Shown: positions 52,631 through 61,576, counted from the first letter of the stretch. The stretch: DNA of 64,000 bases from Thermogemmatispora aurantia (GCF_008974285.1 NZ_BKZV01000005.1:1-64000), one strand, 5' to 3'. The notes: a model not told the origin generated them from the sequence alone. Numbers and translations are program-made.

Positions 52631-53167
52631 TCAGTGCCACCAGGGTAGCGTCAGACCTCCGTATAGTAGCAGGCCGGCTCCAGCAGCCAATAGCAGAATG
52701 AGAAAGACATGCACACGTCGACTCAATGCCAGCAGGCAGGCAGCAGCACCAATGATCCAGGCCCGCCAATCGCTGGCGCTATGGCCGATGATTGTCCAGG
52801 TATTACCCACAGTGATTCCCACTACCGCCAGCGAGACCCCGCGCATCAGCGCCTCGACCCAGCGCAGCCCCCCAAGGCGTTGATACAGCGCCTCCCAGAT
52901 CAGGGCCACGAACGGCGGGATCATGATCGCCAGCAGCGCCAGAGCAGCTCCCAGATAGCCATAGGTCAGATAGCCCAGAGCAATGACCCAGAGGCCGTTT
53001 GGTCCAGGACTCAACTGGCCAATGACCAGGGCCTGGCTAAAGTCGCTCTCTTCGGCCCAGTGGTTAGCCAGCAGATCCTGATGCAGGCTGAGAAAATTGC
53101 TGAAACCGCCAGTTGAGAAGAGCGAGGCTTTGAGAAACAGCCAGAAATAGAGGAAAGGATTCTTCAT
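52631..53167 (-). CDS. chrA: chromate transporter half-protein (second CHR domain)
   Basis: The 178-residue protein is one CHR domain with about six membrane segments. It has the FSTGGFSNF variant of the CHR signature and GQLSPGPNGLWVIALGYLTYG. Its start overlaps the stop of the preceding CHR gene by 4 bases; the two short CHR proteins together equal one full-length ChrA. Such pairs export chromate or related oxyanions. Confidence 0.88.
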   Translation of the reverse strand: MKNPFLYFWLFLKASLFSTGGFSNFLSLHQDLLANHWAEESDFSQALVIGQLSPGPNGLWVIALGYLTYGYLGAALALLAIMIPPFVALIWEALYQRLGGLRWVEALMRGVSLAVVGITVGNTWTIIGHSASDWRAWIIGAAACLLALSRRVHVFLILLLAAGAGLLLYGGLTLPWWH

Positions 53168-53871
53168 GGCTGCTCCTCCCCATCAGACTGCTGCTCTGCT
53201 ATGGCCAGGGAAGGCGCTCGGACGAAGAGCAGTCTACCAGCGAGAGCGGAGGCCACCACGACGAACACCACAGCGATTTTGCCGACGATGAGCGCCAGGG
53301 TTACCAGAACAATGAAGGCCAGGCTGAGCAACAGCATGCCAAAGCCTTCTTGATAGCCCTGTTTCAGTAGCGGGCGGGCAAAGTTGATAGCCACAACCAG
53401 CATGATCCCAGCTGTCGCAGGCACTACCCCGCGAAACATGGCATCGACAAAGGCCAGGTGCTGGATCTCCTGAAAGCCAGCGGCGATGAGGGTGGTGATC
53501 GCCGCGCTCGGCAGCAGCAAACCCAGCAGCGAGACGAGAACGCCCCAGCTTCCAGCGAGCTTGCGCCCAATGAGCACAGTGATCGCCACCAGATTGATAC
53601 CTGGAGTCATAATACAGAGATTCCAGTCACGGGCAAATTCTTCAATAGTCAGCCAGCGATGCCGTTCAGTAAACTCACGCTGGATCAGCAAGAGCGTCGA
53701 GGAGCCACCGCCGAAGGATTGCAGGCCAATCAAGGCCCAGATACGCAGCAGCTCCCAGATCGATGGCGGCGGCTCCCTCGTCTCCTGGAGAGCAGGCGTC
53801 GTGCCCACAGTGACAGGTAAAGGCTGAGTCGATGGTTTCTGTTGATCTGAGTGGAAATTGTTCATAAGCAT
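53164..53871 (-). CDS. chrA: chromate transporter half-protein (first CHR domain)
   Basis: The 235-residue protein has a 35-residue polar N-terminus followed by a CHR domain: LIGLQSFGGGSSTLLLIQREF and CIMTPGINLVAITVLIG. About six membrane segments follow. It is translationally coupled to the second half by a 4-base overlap. The start is uncertain because ATG codons at 53871 and 53865 are both possible and no ribosome-binding site is evident. Confidence 0.88.
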   Translation of the reverse strand: MLMNNFHSDQQKPSTQPLPVTVGTTPALQETREPPPSIWELLRIWALIGLQSFGGGSSTLLLIQREFTERHRWLTIEEFARDWNLCIMTPGINLVAITVLIGRKLAGSWGVLVSLLGLLLPSAAITTLIAAGFQEIQHLAFVDAMFRGVVPATAGIMLVVAINFARPLLKQGYQEGFGMLLLSLAFIVLVTLALIVGKIAVVFVVVASALAGRLLFVRAPSLAIAEQQSDGEEQP

Positions 53872-54105
53872 ACGGTAGTGTAGAGAAGCTATAGGAGGAG
53901 TTCAGCAGTAACCAGCTCAGCCTTCATTCTAGCACATAGCTTCAGAGATAAGCCAGCCAGCGGCAGCCCCAGGCTCTCCTCATAGAGCTTGTTAATGTCG
54001 CATGATTATTTCTAAATTATAGAAAATCTTTGATATTATCTATTTTATGAATGATCGACCAGGAACAAGGGGAAGAAGAGCAGAGCAGGCAAAGGGAAGC
54101 CCGGG
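53872..54105. other. AT-rich spacer upstream of the chromate transporter genes
   Basis: The block 54000-54050 is far richer in A and T than its surroundings. On the minus strand it holds TATAAT (54016-54021), a possible -10 element for the chrA pair, without a clear -35 box. No open frame is credible. Confidence 0.4.
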
Positions 54106-54137
54106 CGAAAGCCGAGGAGAGAACGTGCCCGGGCTTC
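54106..54137 (-). terminator. hairpin after the ARPP-like gene
   Basis: GAAGCCCGGGC (54106-54116) pairs perfectly with GCCCGGGCTTC (54127-54137) around 10 bases, about 50 bases past the stop codon. The minus-strand tail is only CCTTTGCC, so it is a GC-rich, weak-U terminator. Confidence 0.6.
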
Positions 54138-54184
54138 GAGAAGGAAGAGAGACCGACGCTTGTACAAGGCAGCGAGCAAACAGT

Positions 54185-55192
54185 TTACAGCTCGCTGCGG
54201 AACAGCGACAGATAGACCATCTCAGAGCCAGCGTAGACCATCTGGCCGAGCCATCCGCCGTGGCTGACCGAGAGCAGACGCAGGCCGGCATGCTCTTCAG
54301 CGGGGCGGGCCTGCTTATGGAGCGAAGCCACTGTGCAAAGCTGTGCAAGATGTGCCCCCTGCTCGCGGCGACGCGCCTCAGCAAGACGCTGCTGGAGATC
54401 GTCCAGATCGCGCAGGTCCTCCAGATTGAAGGTTGGACGCGCTGGAGCACGGCGCTGACGCTCGGCCAGCAAGGCAGAGGAGCCATAGCAGTAGATCAGC
54501 AGCACGGGCAGTAACTCCGCCCAGTAAGCGCTATTAGGAGCCACCTCGACCCCGACCAGCATGCCAGCCAGGAAGAAAGCCGCGCCAACCTGAGTGGGTA
54601 GCCACTCCAGCGCGTGGCGGTAGGGCAGCAACTGAGCGAAGTTGGGGCGCAGCCAGCGCTCCAGATGGCCCCCGTAATTGATGCCATAGCGACGCGAGTA
54701 GGCCGCAATCGCCGTCCAGAGGCGGCCAAAATCCTGGACGCCCTGCAGCTCGAAAGCCGCGCGGCGCAGTTCCAGAGGCAACATGCAAAAGCGCTGCTGG
54801 GCCTGGCGCAGAGTGCCGCCCTGGGTCTGCTGGATGCAGAAGCAATCGTCTGCCGTCAGCGTCTCGCCGGCATCGAGGAGCAGCACGCGGCTGGTTGCGT
54901 GATTCTGCACTCCTGGCTGGAAGAAAGCCACGTGCATGGGCAGTACCAGCACTCCATCGCTGGCACGATTGCGCAGCACGAGCGTTCCATAGCGCGGCGA
55001 CCCGACCACCTCCAGGGAGCGCATAGGAGGAACAAAGCGTGTGCGGCTCTGCTCCTGCTCAGTGCTGACCGGGAAAAGGCCGATGACCTCCAGCATACCC
55101 CAGGAGACGAGCGGACCAGGGGCCAGGTGGGCCAGCAGCCCCGTAAGAGGAGAGGTTTCCGCCGCCTCCTGCTTGGCCTGAATCTCCATCAT
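54185..55192 (-). CDS. ARPP-1-like domain protein (tentative)
   Basis: The 335-residue protein has a beta-rich first half (GTLVLRNRASDGVLVLPMHVAFF, RVLLLDAGETLTADDCFCIQQTQGGT) resembling the ARPP-1 domain, which is known mainly from predicted conflict or RNA-repair contexts. The second half is helical with a hydrophobic stretch (VGAAFFLAGMLVGVEVAP) that may be a membrane span or a buried core. It has three cysteines. The ATG at 55192 was chosen because GAGGTG lies 6 bases upstream, inside the end of the VWA gene; a GTG at 55201 overlaps that stop by 4 bases. Coupling to the VWA gene implies a shared function. Confidence 0.6.
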   Translation of the reverse strand: MMEIQAKQEAAETSPLTGLLAHLAPGPLVSWGMLEVIGLFPVSTEQEQSRTRFVPPMRSLEVVGSPRYGTLVLRNRASDGVLVLPMHVAFFQPGVQNHATSRVLLLDAGETLTADDCFCIQQTQGGTLRQAQQRFCMLPLELRRAAFELQGVQDFGRLWTAIAAYSRRYGINYGGHLERWLRPNFAQLLPYRHALEWLPTQVGAAFFLAGMLVGVEVAPNSAYWAELLPVLLIYCYGSSALLAERQRRAPARPTFNLEDLRDLDDLQQRLAEARRREQGAHLAQLCTVASLHKQARPAEEHAGLRLLSVSHGGWLGQMVYAGSEMVYLSLFRSEL

Positions 55193-55197
55193 AGTTA

Positions 55198-56571
55198 TCA
55201 CCTCGTAAGCAAGAGTTGTTGCACCTGTTCCGCCTCAACCGGAGAGATAGACTCAGCCGCGTAATCGAGGAAGAGTCGAGTCAGCACCTCACGCACTCCT
55301 TGCTCATGATGTACAAGCAACAGCTGGAAATCGCCGCCCAGGTGGCGCTGTTGCAGCTGCTCGGAGCGAGAGTAAACCGGCACCACCTGATAGACAGGCA
55401 TGGCCAGGCCCAGCAGACGCATGCCCTGCAGGACCAGGGCCGCGTCGCCCGGGCGCACATTCTCGTAGCCGTCAGTAATTAGCAGAATCGCCTGCGGCTG
55501 CGTGCGAGCGGCCTCCAACAAAGCACTAGCCAGATCGGTCACACCCCGTGGCTCTGGCAGCAGCTCCTCGCTGGCAAGGGCGCTGCCTCCTACCTGATAG
55601 AGCATCACCGAAGTCACGCGCTGCTGCAGCAGCTGTACCAGGGCCAGCGCCAGGGCCACCGGATGATAGGCTCGCTCGCCCGAGGAGACCATCGAGGCCG
55701 ACAGATCCAGGACCACAGCCAGCCGTCCTTCGATCAGCGGTAGCGAGGCCACCGCCTGCTCGGTACGCCGCCACAACTCCTCAGAGTACTCCTCACTCTT
55801 CGCCCCCCGATGAAGTGCTTCTCGGTAGAGCATGGTCAGCGGTCCATCCTGGCGCTCTCCCCGCACCGTCGAGGCAGAGAGCGAGCGCACACGGCTGGCA
55901 GGTACATCGCGGTGATAGATGCCGCGCAGGCCGAAGAGGGTCTCGCGCGGGAGACCCTCCCCGTGCTCTAGCTGCTCCCGCGCGGCTATGCGCTTTGCCA
56001 GCGTGGGGTCGGTTGGATCAAAAGGCACCCCCGCAAGGAAGCAAAGTGTCTCCCGCGCGATAGCCGGATCGGGCGCGTAGTGCAACAGCTCGCGTTGCAG
56101 GAACTTCTCTCCGACCTCGCTCGGCTGCGCCAGGAAGCGCCGGACCGAAGACCACGTACGCTCCCCCAGCAGATGCTTTAACAAGAGCGTGACCCGCTGT
56201 CGTCGGGCTGCCGCAAGCTGCGGGAACTGCTCATGACCGATCAGCAGCTGCAGGCCGATCTCACGTGCACGCCGATTATTGATGCGTCGCTGCCGGATCG
56301 CATCGGCAACCAGCAGAGCCTCCTCAGCTGGCAGCACGCGCAGCTGCTCAACTATACGCTGCCTGGTGACAGTGTGAGCTGCTGGCAGGCGAATCAGGTT
56401 GGCAAGCATCTCTCGCTTGTGCGAAAGATCTGCAAATGGATCAGCCAGCAGGTACAGGTAGAACTCGGGAGCCGCCTCGCACAGTTTTCGATGCAATGTC
56501 ACCATCTGCTCCTGTCCGGTCAGCGGAATCTGGCGGCAATTCAGGTACTCGATGAGCAACTTCTTGTCCAT
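55198..56571 (-). CDS. helical-repeat plus VWA protein, Ro60/TROVE-like
   Basis: The 457-residue protein has about 270 residues of helical repeats (for example FYLYLLADPFADLSHKREML, LLVADAIRQRRINNRRA, VTLLLKHLLGERTW) and a C-terminal von Willebrand A domain. The metal site DLSASM is at 289-294, followed by the Thr in GVTDLASAL and LLITDGYEN. This order and size are those of Ro60/TROVE proteins, which hold non-coding Y RNAs and misfolded RNA. Sequence identity to TROVE is not obvious, so the assignment is structural analogy. The ATG at 56571 has GGAG 9 bases upstream. A structured-RNA candidate is encoded upstream on the same strand. Confidence 0.7.
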   Translation of the reverse strand: MDKKLLIEYLNCRQIPLTGQEQMVTLHRKLCEAAPEFYLYLLADPFADLSHKREMLANLIRLPAAHTVTRQRIVEQLRVLPAEEALLVADAIRQRRINNRRAREIGLQLLIGHEQFPQLAAARRQRVTLLLKHLLGERTWSSVRRFLAQPSEVGEKFLQRELLHYAPDPAIARETLCFLAGVPFDPTDPTLAKRIAAREQLEHGEGLPRETLFGLRGIYHRDVPASRVRSLSASTVRGERQDGPLTMLYREALHRGAKSEEYSEELWRRTEQAVASLPLIEGRLAVVLDLSASMVSSGERAYHPVALALALVQLLQQRVTSVMLYQVGGSALASEELLPEPRGVTDLASALLEAARTQPQAILLITDGYENVRPGDAALVLQGMRLLGLAMPVYQVVPVYSRSEQLQQRHLGGDFQLLLVHHEQGVREVLTRLFLDYAAESISPVEAEQVQQLLLTR

Positions 56572-56962
56572 AGGCAGCTTCTCCGTCACAATAATACATG
56601 ACGATAAGAGTAGAAAATGTAATAAGCGCGCAAAATGGGACAAATCACGACGACAGCATGTCGCGGTGGGTCACGCGCGCGCGCGCAGGCAAAGACGGAT
56701 ACAGGAACCAGAGAACACGGGTCGACCGGCGCTGACAGCTTTGGGAGCTACGCCTGCCGCCCTCGCAGAAAGTGCTGATGCATACAGAGGAGACTTCTGC
56801 AGAGGAAGGTGGCGGAAGCGTAGCCCACCAGGCGATTCCAGGCATCCCTCTTAAACGGATATTCCGCCGCCGATGCTGTTTGTAGGTAAGCTCCTGGACC
56901 CGGTATACCTTTGAGTATGATCGACATATACGCTTCCCGCCCTGTAGAAGATGGTGAACAAC

Positions 56963-57221
56963 AAAAAACAGCAAACTGCCTTGTCCCATCAGGAGGGACG
57001 GAGCCGGACAGGCAATCAAATCAATAGACTACTCAGGGGAAACAGCGCCGCCAGACTGGGCTGTCCCAGAATCCATCGCGATAGAGCGCGTAATCACCTT
57101 TTTCCGCAGATGACTTGGCTGGCGCAGGAGGGGTCATTTGAATGCAGGATGTCTTATCCAGACTCGTGCTTGTAGGCAACAGGTCCCGTGTAGGAACCAC
57201 TGCATCCAAAAAGTTCCTGAC
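56963..57221 (-). ncRNA. candidate structured non-coding RNA upstream of the Ro60-like gene
   Basis: A consensus-like promoter (57228-57256) drives a segment that lacks a convincing open frame and ends at TTTTTT (56968-56963 on the minus strand). The predicted RNA is about 260 bases. Visible stems include the ends (UGCC/GGCA with UCAGGA/UCCUGA), GGAUGCAG with CUGCAUUC, GGUUCC/GGGACC, CGCCAG/CUGGCG, and CUGGG-ACAG-CCCAG. I could not match it to tmRNA, RNase P, SRP RNA or 6S RNA signatures. Its placement before a Ro60-like gene recalls Y RNA loci. The terminator stem itself is weak. Confidence 0.42.
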
Positions 57222-57227
57222 AGGCAC

Positions 57228-57256
57228 TATATAACATACTTCTGGCTGTTTGTCAA
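57228..57256 (-). promoter_or_regulatory. promoter of the candidate RNA
   Basis: On the minus strand a perfect TTGACA (57251-57256), a 17-base spacer and TATATA (57228-57233) face the Ro60-like gene, which starts 650 bases away. A GTG frame begins right at the promoter end, too early to be translated from this start. Confidence 0.72.
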
Positions 57257-57520
57257 GTATTTCCTACACCATTTTGAGAGAAGTCCGCCACAAGATTCAT
57301 CACGAAGAGGGCCGCGGGATCGCCAAAATGCTCTCTTGAGAACGACCCTTTGTCAGACGGCTGCCTTGCCTCAGAACACACGCCAAAAGAGGTGCTGCCA
57401 CGGGAATGGAATCGTCCGCCCAGTTGTAATCACCTATGGAAGCCAGCGAGCTAGCAAGTAGCTGTGATATGCTGGCTGCCAGCTTCTACTGGCTCAATTA
57501 TTCACAAGAGCCACGTTTTT

Positions 57521-57536
57521 CGCCTGCTTGCAGGCG
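57521..57536 (+). promoter_or_regulatory. small hairpin directly before a ribosome-binding site
   Basis: CGCCTG-CTTG-CAGGCG forms a 6-bp stem ending one base before the AAGGAG site of the following glycosyltransferase gene. TTTTT precedes it. It may influence translation; the remaining 57257-57520 stretch shows nothing else. Confidence 0.4.
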
Positions 57537-57548
57537 AAGGAGAGGGTC

Positions 57549-58796
57549 ATGACGACTGTGACAACTCCTGGATTGGAACGCTTTCGAGGTCTGGTGAGCG
57601 ACGCCCTGCTCTCCGAGATTTACGATCTGGCGCGTCCGCTCCAGGGTGTGCATGTTCTACATATTAATACGACGGCACAGGGTGGTGGCGTGGCTGCATT
57701 GCTGCGCGTGTTACTGCCGCTGGCCAGGGAGCTAGGCATTCCTCATACCTGGCGCGTGGTTCAGCTCGACGAGTTCGCCGCTACCTTTATGGCGCGGCTG
57801 ACTGATATGCTGCAGGGAGGCGAGCCGGGTCTGATCACTCCCCAGGATCAGCGTCAGTTTCTGGATTCGCTCCGGTCCGCCATGCAGCCGCTCGTCGATG
57901 AACGCGCTGATCTCTACTACGTCCACGATATCCAGCTCGCTCCTTTGGGGCAGCTGTTTCCATACATGCGCCCGGCCCTATGGTTCAACCATATCGATAC
58001 TGCCCGGCCTGATCCCGCGGCGCTCCAGTACATCAGTCAATTCCTGGACGCCTATGCGCTGTGCACATTCAATACGCCTTTCTCGGTCTTTCCACAGTTG
58101 CCTGCTGAGCGCACCGCGGTGATCACCCTTGGCATCGATCCCTTTAGCGAGCGCCATGCCCCCCTGAGTGAGAGCGAAGGGGTGGTCCTCCTGGCTGGCA
58201 GCGGTATTGACCCTACCCGTCCCCTGATCACGCAGGTCTCGCGCTTCGGGCGCTGGAAGAACCCGTGGCAGGTGATCGAGATCTATCGCCTGGTGAAGCA
58301 GCGCCATCCAGAGGTCCAGGTGGCGCTTGTTGGCGCCCTGGAAGCCAGCGATGACATCCGTGCCCAGGCAATTCTGGCAGATTTGCAACAGTGCGCAGGC
58401 GACGATCCCGATATTCATCTGCTTTGGGACCCGGCTCAGCTGACCGCCCCGGTAGTCAATGCCTTTCAGCGCTTTTCGCAGGTGATCCTGCAGCGCTCCA
58501 GTCGTGAGGGGTTTGGCCTGACAGTGACTGAGGCGATGTGGAAGTATCAGCCGGTAGTGGGGACCTCGGCGACTGGGGTACGCTACCAGATCACGCATGG
58601 ATATGACGGCTTCCTTGCCGATGATGCCGAGAGCGCAGCAAGCTATACACTGCGTTTGCTAGAGGAGCGCGAGCTGCGGCGCCAGATGGGTGAGGCTGCC
58701 CATCGCAGTGTTCAGGAGCGTTTCCTGCTCCCCATGATGCTGCGTGACTACCTGGCAGCTCTTCTGCGCGTCCGGCAACTGGTCGCTAGCGCCTGA
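57549..58796 (+). CDS. GT4 glycosyltransferase, trehalose synthase TreT-like
   Basis: The 415-residue protein has VLHINTTAQGGGVAALLRVLLPLAREL at the N-terminus and YYVHDIQLAP and LWFNHIDTARPDP in the first domain. The second domain has LITQVSRFGRWKNPWQVIEIY, and SREGFGLTVTEAMWKYQPVVGT with the family Glu residues. These match TreT-type trehalose glycosyltransferring synthases (NDP-glucose plus glucose to trehalose), although related GT4 enzymes cannot be excluded. The ATG at 57549 follows AAGGAGAGG. It stands alone between non-related genes. Confidence 0.82.
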   Translation: MTTVTTPGLERFRGLVSDALLSEIYDLARPLQGVHVLHINTTAQGGGVAALLRVLLPLARELGIPHTWRVVQLDEFAATFMARLTDMLQGGEPGLITPQDQRQFLDSLRSAMQPLVDERADLYYVHDIQLAPLGQLFPYMRPALWFNHIDTARPDPAALQYISQFLDAYALCTFNTPFSVFPQLPAERTAVITLGIDPFSERHAPLSESEGVVLLAGSGIDPTRPLITQVSRFGRWKNPWQVIEIYRLVKQRHPEVQVALVGALEASDDIRAQAILADLQQCAGDDPDIHLLWDPAQLTAPVVNAFQRFSQVILQRSSREGFGLTVTEAMWKYQPVVGTSATGVRYQITHGYDGFLADDAESAASYTLRLLEERELRRQMGEAAHRSVQERFLLPMMLRDYLAALLRVRQLVASA

Positions 58797-58832
58797 GTCC
58801 TGAGTCCAGATCGCTGCCCTGCCGCTTCTGCT

Positions 58833-58870
58833 TCTGATTGGCAGCCTGGCCCCCTAGGCTGCCAATCAGA
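58833..58870. terminator. long hairpin between convergent genes
   Basis: A perfect 15-bp stem (58833-58847 with 58856-58870, TCTGATTGGCAGCCT and its complement) with an 8-base loop lies between the glycosyltransferase gene and plsC, which converge. No U tract is present on either side, so it may act by strength of the stem alone. Confidence 0.6.
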
Positions 58871-58949
58871 GACGACAGCCAGCTTCTAGCCTTCCTACCT
58901 TTCTTACTCCTATCACCTCTTATCACTCTATTGACCTTCCCTTTCCAGG

Positions 58950-59753
58950 TTACTCATCACTACCACCAACCAGCTCTTCTGCCTTTTCTTGCCCTCTTTG
59001 CTCTCTGCCCAAAGGAGGGAGCCTGTCGGCGTAGACGCCGCGGTAGGAGGCTGGCAAGAGTGCGGCGATGCTGTGCATGACGCGCTCGGTGGCCTCTTCG
59101 ATCTCCTCGCGAGTGATTTTGGGGCCTTGTGGCTTAAAGAGCAGCGGCTCACCATAGACAATATGGATTTCGGGACGGAACTTCTTGAAGAGGTCCTCGC
59201 TTCCCCAGATAGCGACGGGCAGAACCGGCACCCCGGTGCGCAGAGCAATCATCCCCAGGCCAGCATGAGCGCGGGCCAGCGTGCGTGAGCGGCTGCGTGT
59301 GCCCTCGGGGAAGATCACCAGCACACGCCCAGCTTTCAGCACGGTCTCTGCTGCTCGCAGAGCCTGACGATCTCCCTCGCCACGGCGCACAGGGAAGGCG
59401 CCAAGGAAACGCGCCAGCCAGCGCAAACGCCCCTGGAAGACCTCTTCTTTGGCCATGTAGACAACCTTCTGGGGCAAGTAGATGGGAATGAGGGGGATGT
59501 CGGTCCAGGCGAGGTGATTGGAGGCGACAATATAGGGGCCCTGACGCGGAATGTGGTGACGACCACGCGGGCGCATGCGTGCGATCACGGCCAGCAGTAG
59601 CACGGCCAGCACTCGCAGGATCTCATAGATCAGCGTTGGTGTCTCGTAGGGTTGATAGAGGTCTTTTTCACGCCGGCTGGAGGCCGTGCGCTTCAGCGGT
59701 GGCCGGTTCTCCGGCTGTTCCTGCTCGGAGGAGAGGCTGACTTCCTGTTTCAT
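58950..59753 (-). CDS. plsC: 1-acyl-sn-glycerol-3-phosphate acyltransferase
   Basis: The enzyme acylates lysophosphatidate in membrane lipid synthesis. The 267-residue protein has a membrane segment (LRVLAVLLLAVIARM), the catalytic box SNHLAWTD (HX4D), the FPEGTRSRSRT box and the LPVAIWGSE segment. A charged 35-residue N-terminus precedes the domain. Its start overlaps the cmk stop by 4 bases; cmk-plsC pairs are common in bacteria. Confidence 0.93.
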   Translation of the reverse strand: MKQEVSLSSEQEQPENRPPLKRTASSRREKDLYQPYETPTLIYEILRVLAVLLLAVIARMRPRGRHHIPRQGPYIVASNHLAWTDIPLIPIYLPQKVVYMAKEEVFQGRLRWLARFLGAFPVRRGEGDRQALRAAETVLKAGRVLVIFPEGTRSRSRTLARAHAGLGMIALRTGVPVLPVAIWGSEDLFKKFRPEIHIVYGEPLLFKPQGPKITREEIEEATERVMHSIAALLPASYRGVYADRLPPLGREQRGQEKAEELVGGSDE

Positions 59754-60433
59754 CGCTTTCCCCGAATGTGACAGATGCGTTCTAGAACTTGCGCTACGCT
59801 GAGATGATCGGTCTCGATGACAATGGCATCGGGCGCCGGCTGCATGTTATCGCGGTCAATCTCATCGCGGCGTCGAATGTCGGCGAGCACTTCCTCAAAC
59901 GAGGGGAGGGCTGGGTGATCACGGCCCAGGCGCTCAAGCAGCTCGGCATAGCGTCGACGCCCGCGCTCCTCCAGGCTGGCCGTCAGATAGATCTTCAGTT
60001 CAGCGTCGGGCAGGACAACGGCGCCGATATCTCGCCCTACCATGACGACGCGACCAGCGCGGGCCAGCGCGCGCTGCGCTTCGATCAGGACTCTGCGAAC
60101 TTCGGGATGAGAAGAGACCAGCGAGACGGTGCGGGTTACTTCAGGACTGCGAATAGCCCAGGTGACGTCTTCGCCGTTGACGGTCACTGTGTACTGACGT
60201 CCGTCGTCAATATGAGGATAGCCGATGACGATGCTGGCCTCGCGCGCCAGGCGTCCAAGGGCCTCCCCATCGTGTGGGTCAAGACCTCGCTGGAGGGCCA
60301 GCCAGGTCAATGCCCGATACATAGCCCCGGTGTCAATATAGAGATAGCCCAGACAGCGCGCTAAGCGCTCTCCTACCGTGCTCTTACCCGCGCCGGCTGG
60401 CCCATCAATGGCAATGCGTTCCGCCTGCTCCAT
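59750..60433 (-). CDS. cmk: cytidylate kinase
   Basis: Cmk phosphorylates CMP and dCMP. The 227-residue protein has the P-loop AIDGPAGAGKSTVGERLA, the DTGAMYRALTWLALQRG motif, VGRDIGAVVLPDAELKIYLTAS and RDEIDRDN. I chose the ATG at 60433, which begins 5 residues before the P-loop strand as in the family; a longer frame upstream is not homologous. Coupled to plsC. Confidence 0.96.
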   Translation of the reverse strand: MEQAERIAIDGPAGAGKSTVGERLARCLGYLYIDTGAMYRALTWLALQRGLDPHDGEALGRLAREASIVIGYPHIDDGRQYTVTVNGEDVTWAIRSPEVTRTVSLVSSHPEVRRVLIEAQRALARAGRVVMVGRDIGAVVLPDAELKIYLTASLEERGRRRYAELLERLGRDHPALPSFEEVLADIRRRDEIDRDNMQPAPDAIVIETDHLSVAQVLERICHIRGKR

Positions 60434-60716
60434 GTGATTTCCGCGCCTTTCGGTCGGCTTGCAAATGTCGCTAAGATTATACCATAGCTCCCCGGCAAGG
60501 CAGGCCCTCCTTGACTTTCCTGTCTCCCTCTGGCTCAGCTCCACCATTGCCCTTCTTTGAGCTTTGGCCTTCGTTCATTGCAGTGGAGCGTTCTTTCGTC
60601 AGAAATGGTATGCTTCTTATGACAAAGGCTGTCTACCTGATTAGAGGGAGCAGTCAGCAAGAGAGGGACGGCATTGACGCCGGCCTTCCCCCATTCCAGT
60701 GAAGGAGGTTGCCACG

Positions 60717-61433
60717 ATGAGCAAGCGATCCGAACACGTTGAGGTGCAGCGCCCCACGCGCGGCGAGAGCGTCTATGCCCGCTATCTGCGGCTGCCTGAA
60801 TTGTTATCTCTGCAGAAGTCAGAGGAGGAGCTGGCCCATCACGATGAATTGCAATTTCAGATCGTTCATCAGGTGTTCGAGCTATGGTGGAAGGAAACAG
60901 CCTTCGAGTTGCGCAGCATCAGCCGCCTGCTTAAGGAGGCTAATCTCAGCGAGGCTCTGCGCTTGCTGCAGCGCGTGATTCGCATCCAGTACCTGCTACT
61001 GGAGAATATGCGCATGCTCGAAACGATGTCTCCCTGGGACTTTCATGCTTTTCGCAAGCTGCTGGCCGGCGGCGCGGGGAGCGATTCGCCAGGATATCGT
61101 GAGCTGCAGCGTCTCTCGCCACTGCTCTGGGATGATTTCCGCACCCTGCTGGCCACCGCCGGCGCTTCGCTCAGCGATATCTATCTTCAGGCCGGGCGCT
61201 ATCCTTTGTTGCATGCTTTCGCTGAGGCCCTCATCGATTACGATGAGGTGATGCAGACTTTCCGCTTCCGGCACTATAAGCTTGCCGAGCGCATGATAGG
61301 CGCGGCGACAACTGGCACTGGCGGCACACCTATGCCCCTTCTCGAACGTACTATTCATGATATGCTCTATCCCGAGCTATGGGAGATACGTGATCGCCTG
61401 AGTACGCTCGCTCAGGAAGACGGCCAGATCTAG
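60717..61433 (+). CDS. kynA: tryptophan 2,3-dioxygenase
   Basis: The heme enzyme opens the indole ring of tryptophan to N-formylkynurenine. The family pattern is present in order: YLRLPELLSLQKSEEELAHHDELQFQIVHQVFELWWKE, then SPWDFHAFRKLLAGGAGSDSPGYREL, and finally FRHYKLAERMIG with the GTGGTP loop and PELWEIRDRL. The 238-residue length is short, as in bacterial forms. AAGGAGG lies 8 bases before the ATG at 60717. No other kynurenine-pathway gene is in the window. Confidence 0.92.
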   Translation: MSKRSEHVEVQRPTRGESVYARYLRLPELLSLQKSEEELAHHDELQFQIVHQVFELWWKETAFELRSISRLLKEANLSEALRLLQRVIRIQYLLLENMRMLETMSPWDFHAFRKLLAGGAGSDSPGYRELQRLSPLLWDDFRTLLATAGASLSDIYLQAGRYPLLHAFAEALIDYDEVMQTFRFRHYKLAERMIGAATTGTGGTPMPLLERTIHDMLYPELWEIRDRLSTLAQEDGQI

Positions 61434-61492
61434 CTCGATGGAAGAAAGCGTTCCTTTCTGGCAGGTCTGGCATAAGCACCGGATTTTGGCTC

Positions 61493-61521
61493 TTCACATT
61501 TTTCGTCATTTGTCATATGCT
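61493..61521 (+). promoter_or_regulatory. possible promoter of the PrsW-like gene
   Basis: TTCACA (61493-61498), a 17-base spacer and TATGCT (61516-61521) lie about 55 bases before the start codon. Confidence 0.45.
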
Positions 61522-61576
61522 TTGAACGAGTCTAGCAATCAATCGTTCAACAGTAGAAGGTCCTGGAAAAGGCATA

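Noticed and set aside
56645..57019. Open frame of 124 codons on the minus strand
   Set aside because: Composition is rich in Arg, Ser and Cys without hydrophobic core pattern, there is no ribosome-binding site, and it overlaps the candidate RNA end.
57033..57227. GTG-started frame of 64 codons on the minus strand within the RNA candidate
   Set aside because: Its start lies at the -10 box, before the predicted transcription start, and it has no ribosome-binding site. A small protein cannot be fully excluded.
57380..57435. Resemblance to part of a cobalamin riboswitch (GGTGCTGCCACGGGAA)
   Set aside because: The conserved elements are in the wrong order and the rest of the aptamer is missing; the downstream gene has no link to cobalamin.
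60511..60702. Plus-strand frame of 63 codons upstream of the tryptophan dioxygenase
   Set aside because: No ribosome-binding site, low-complexity sequence, and it lies in the divergent promoter region.
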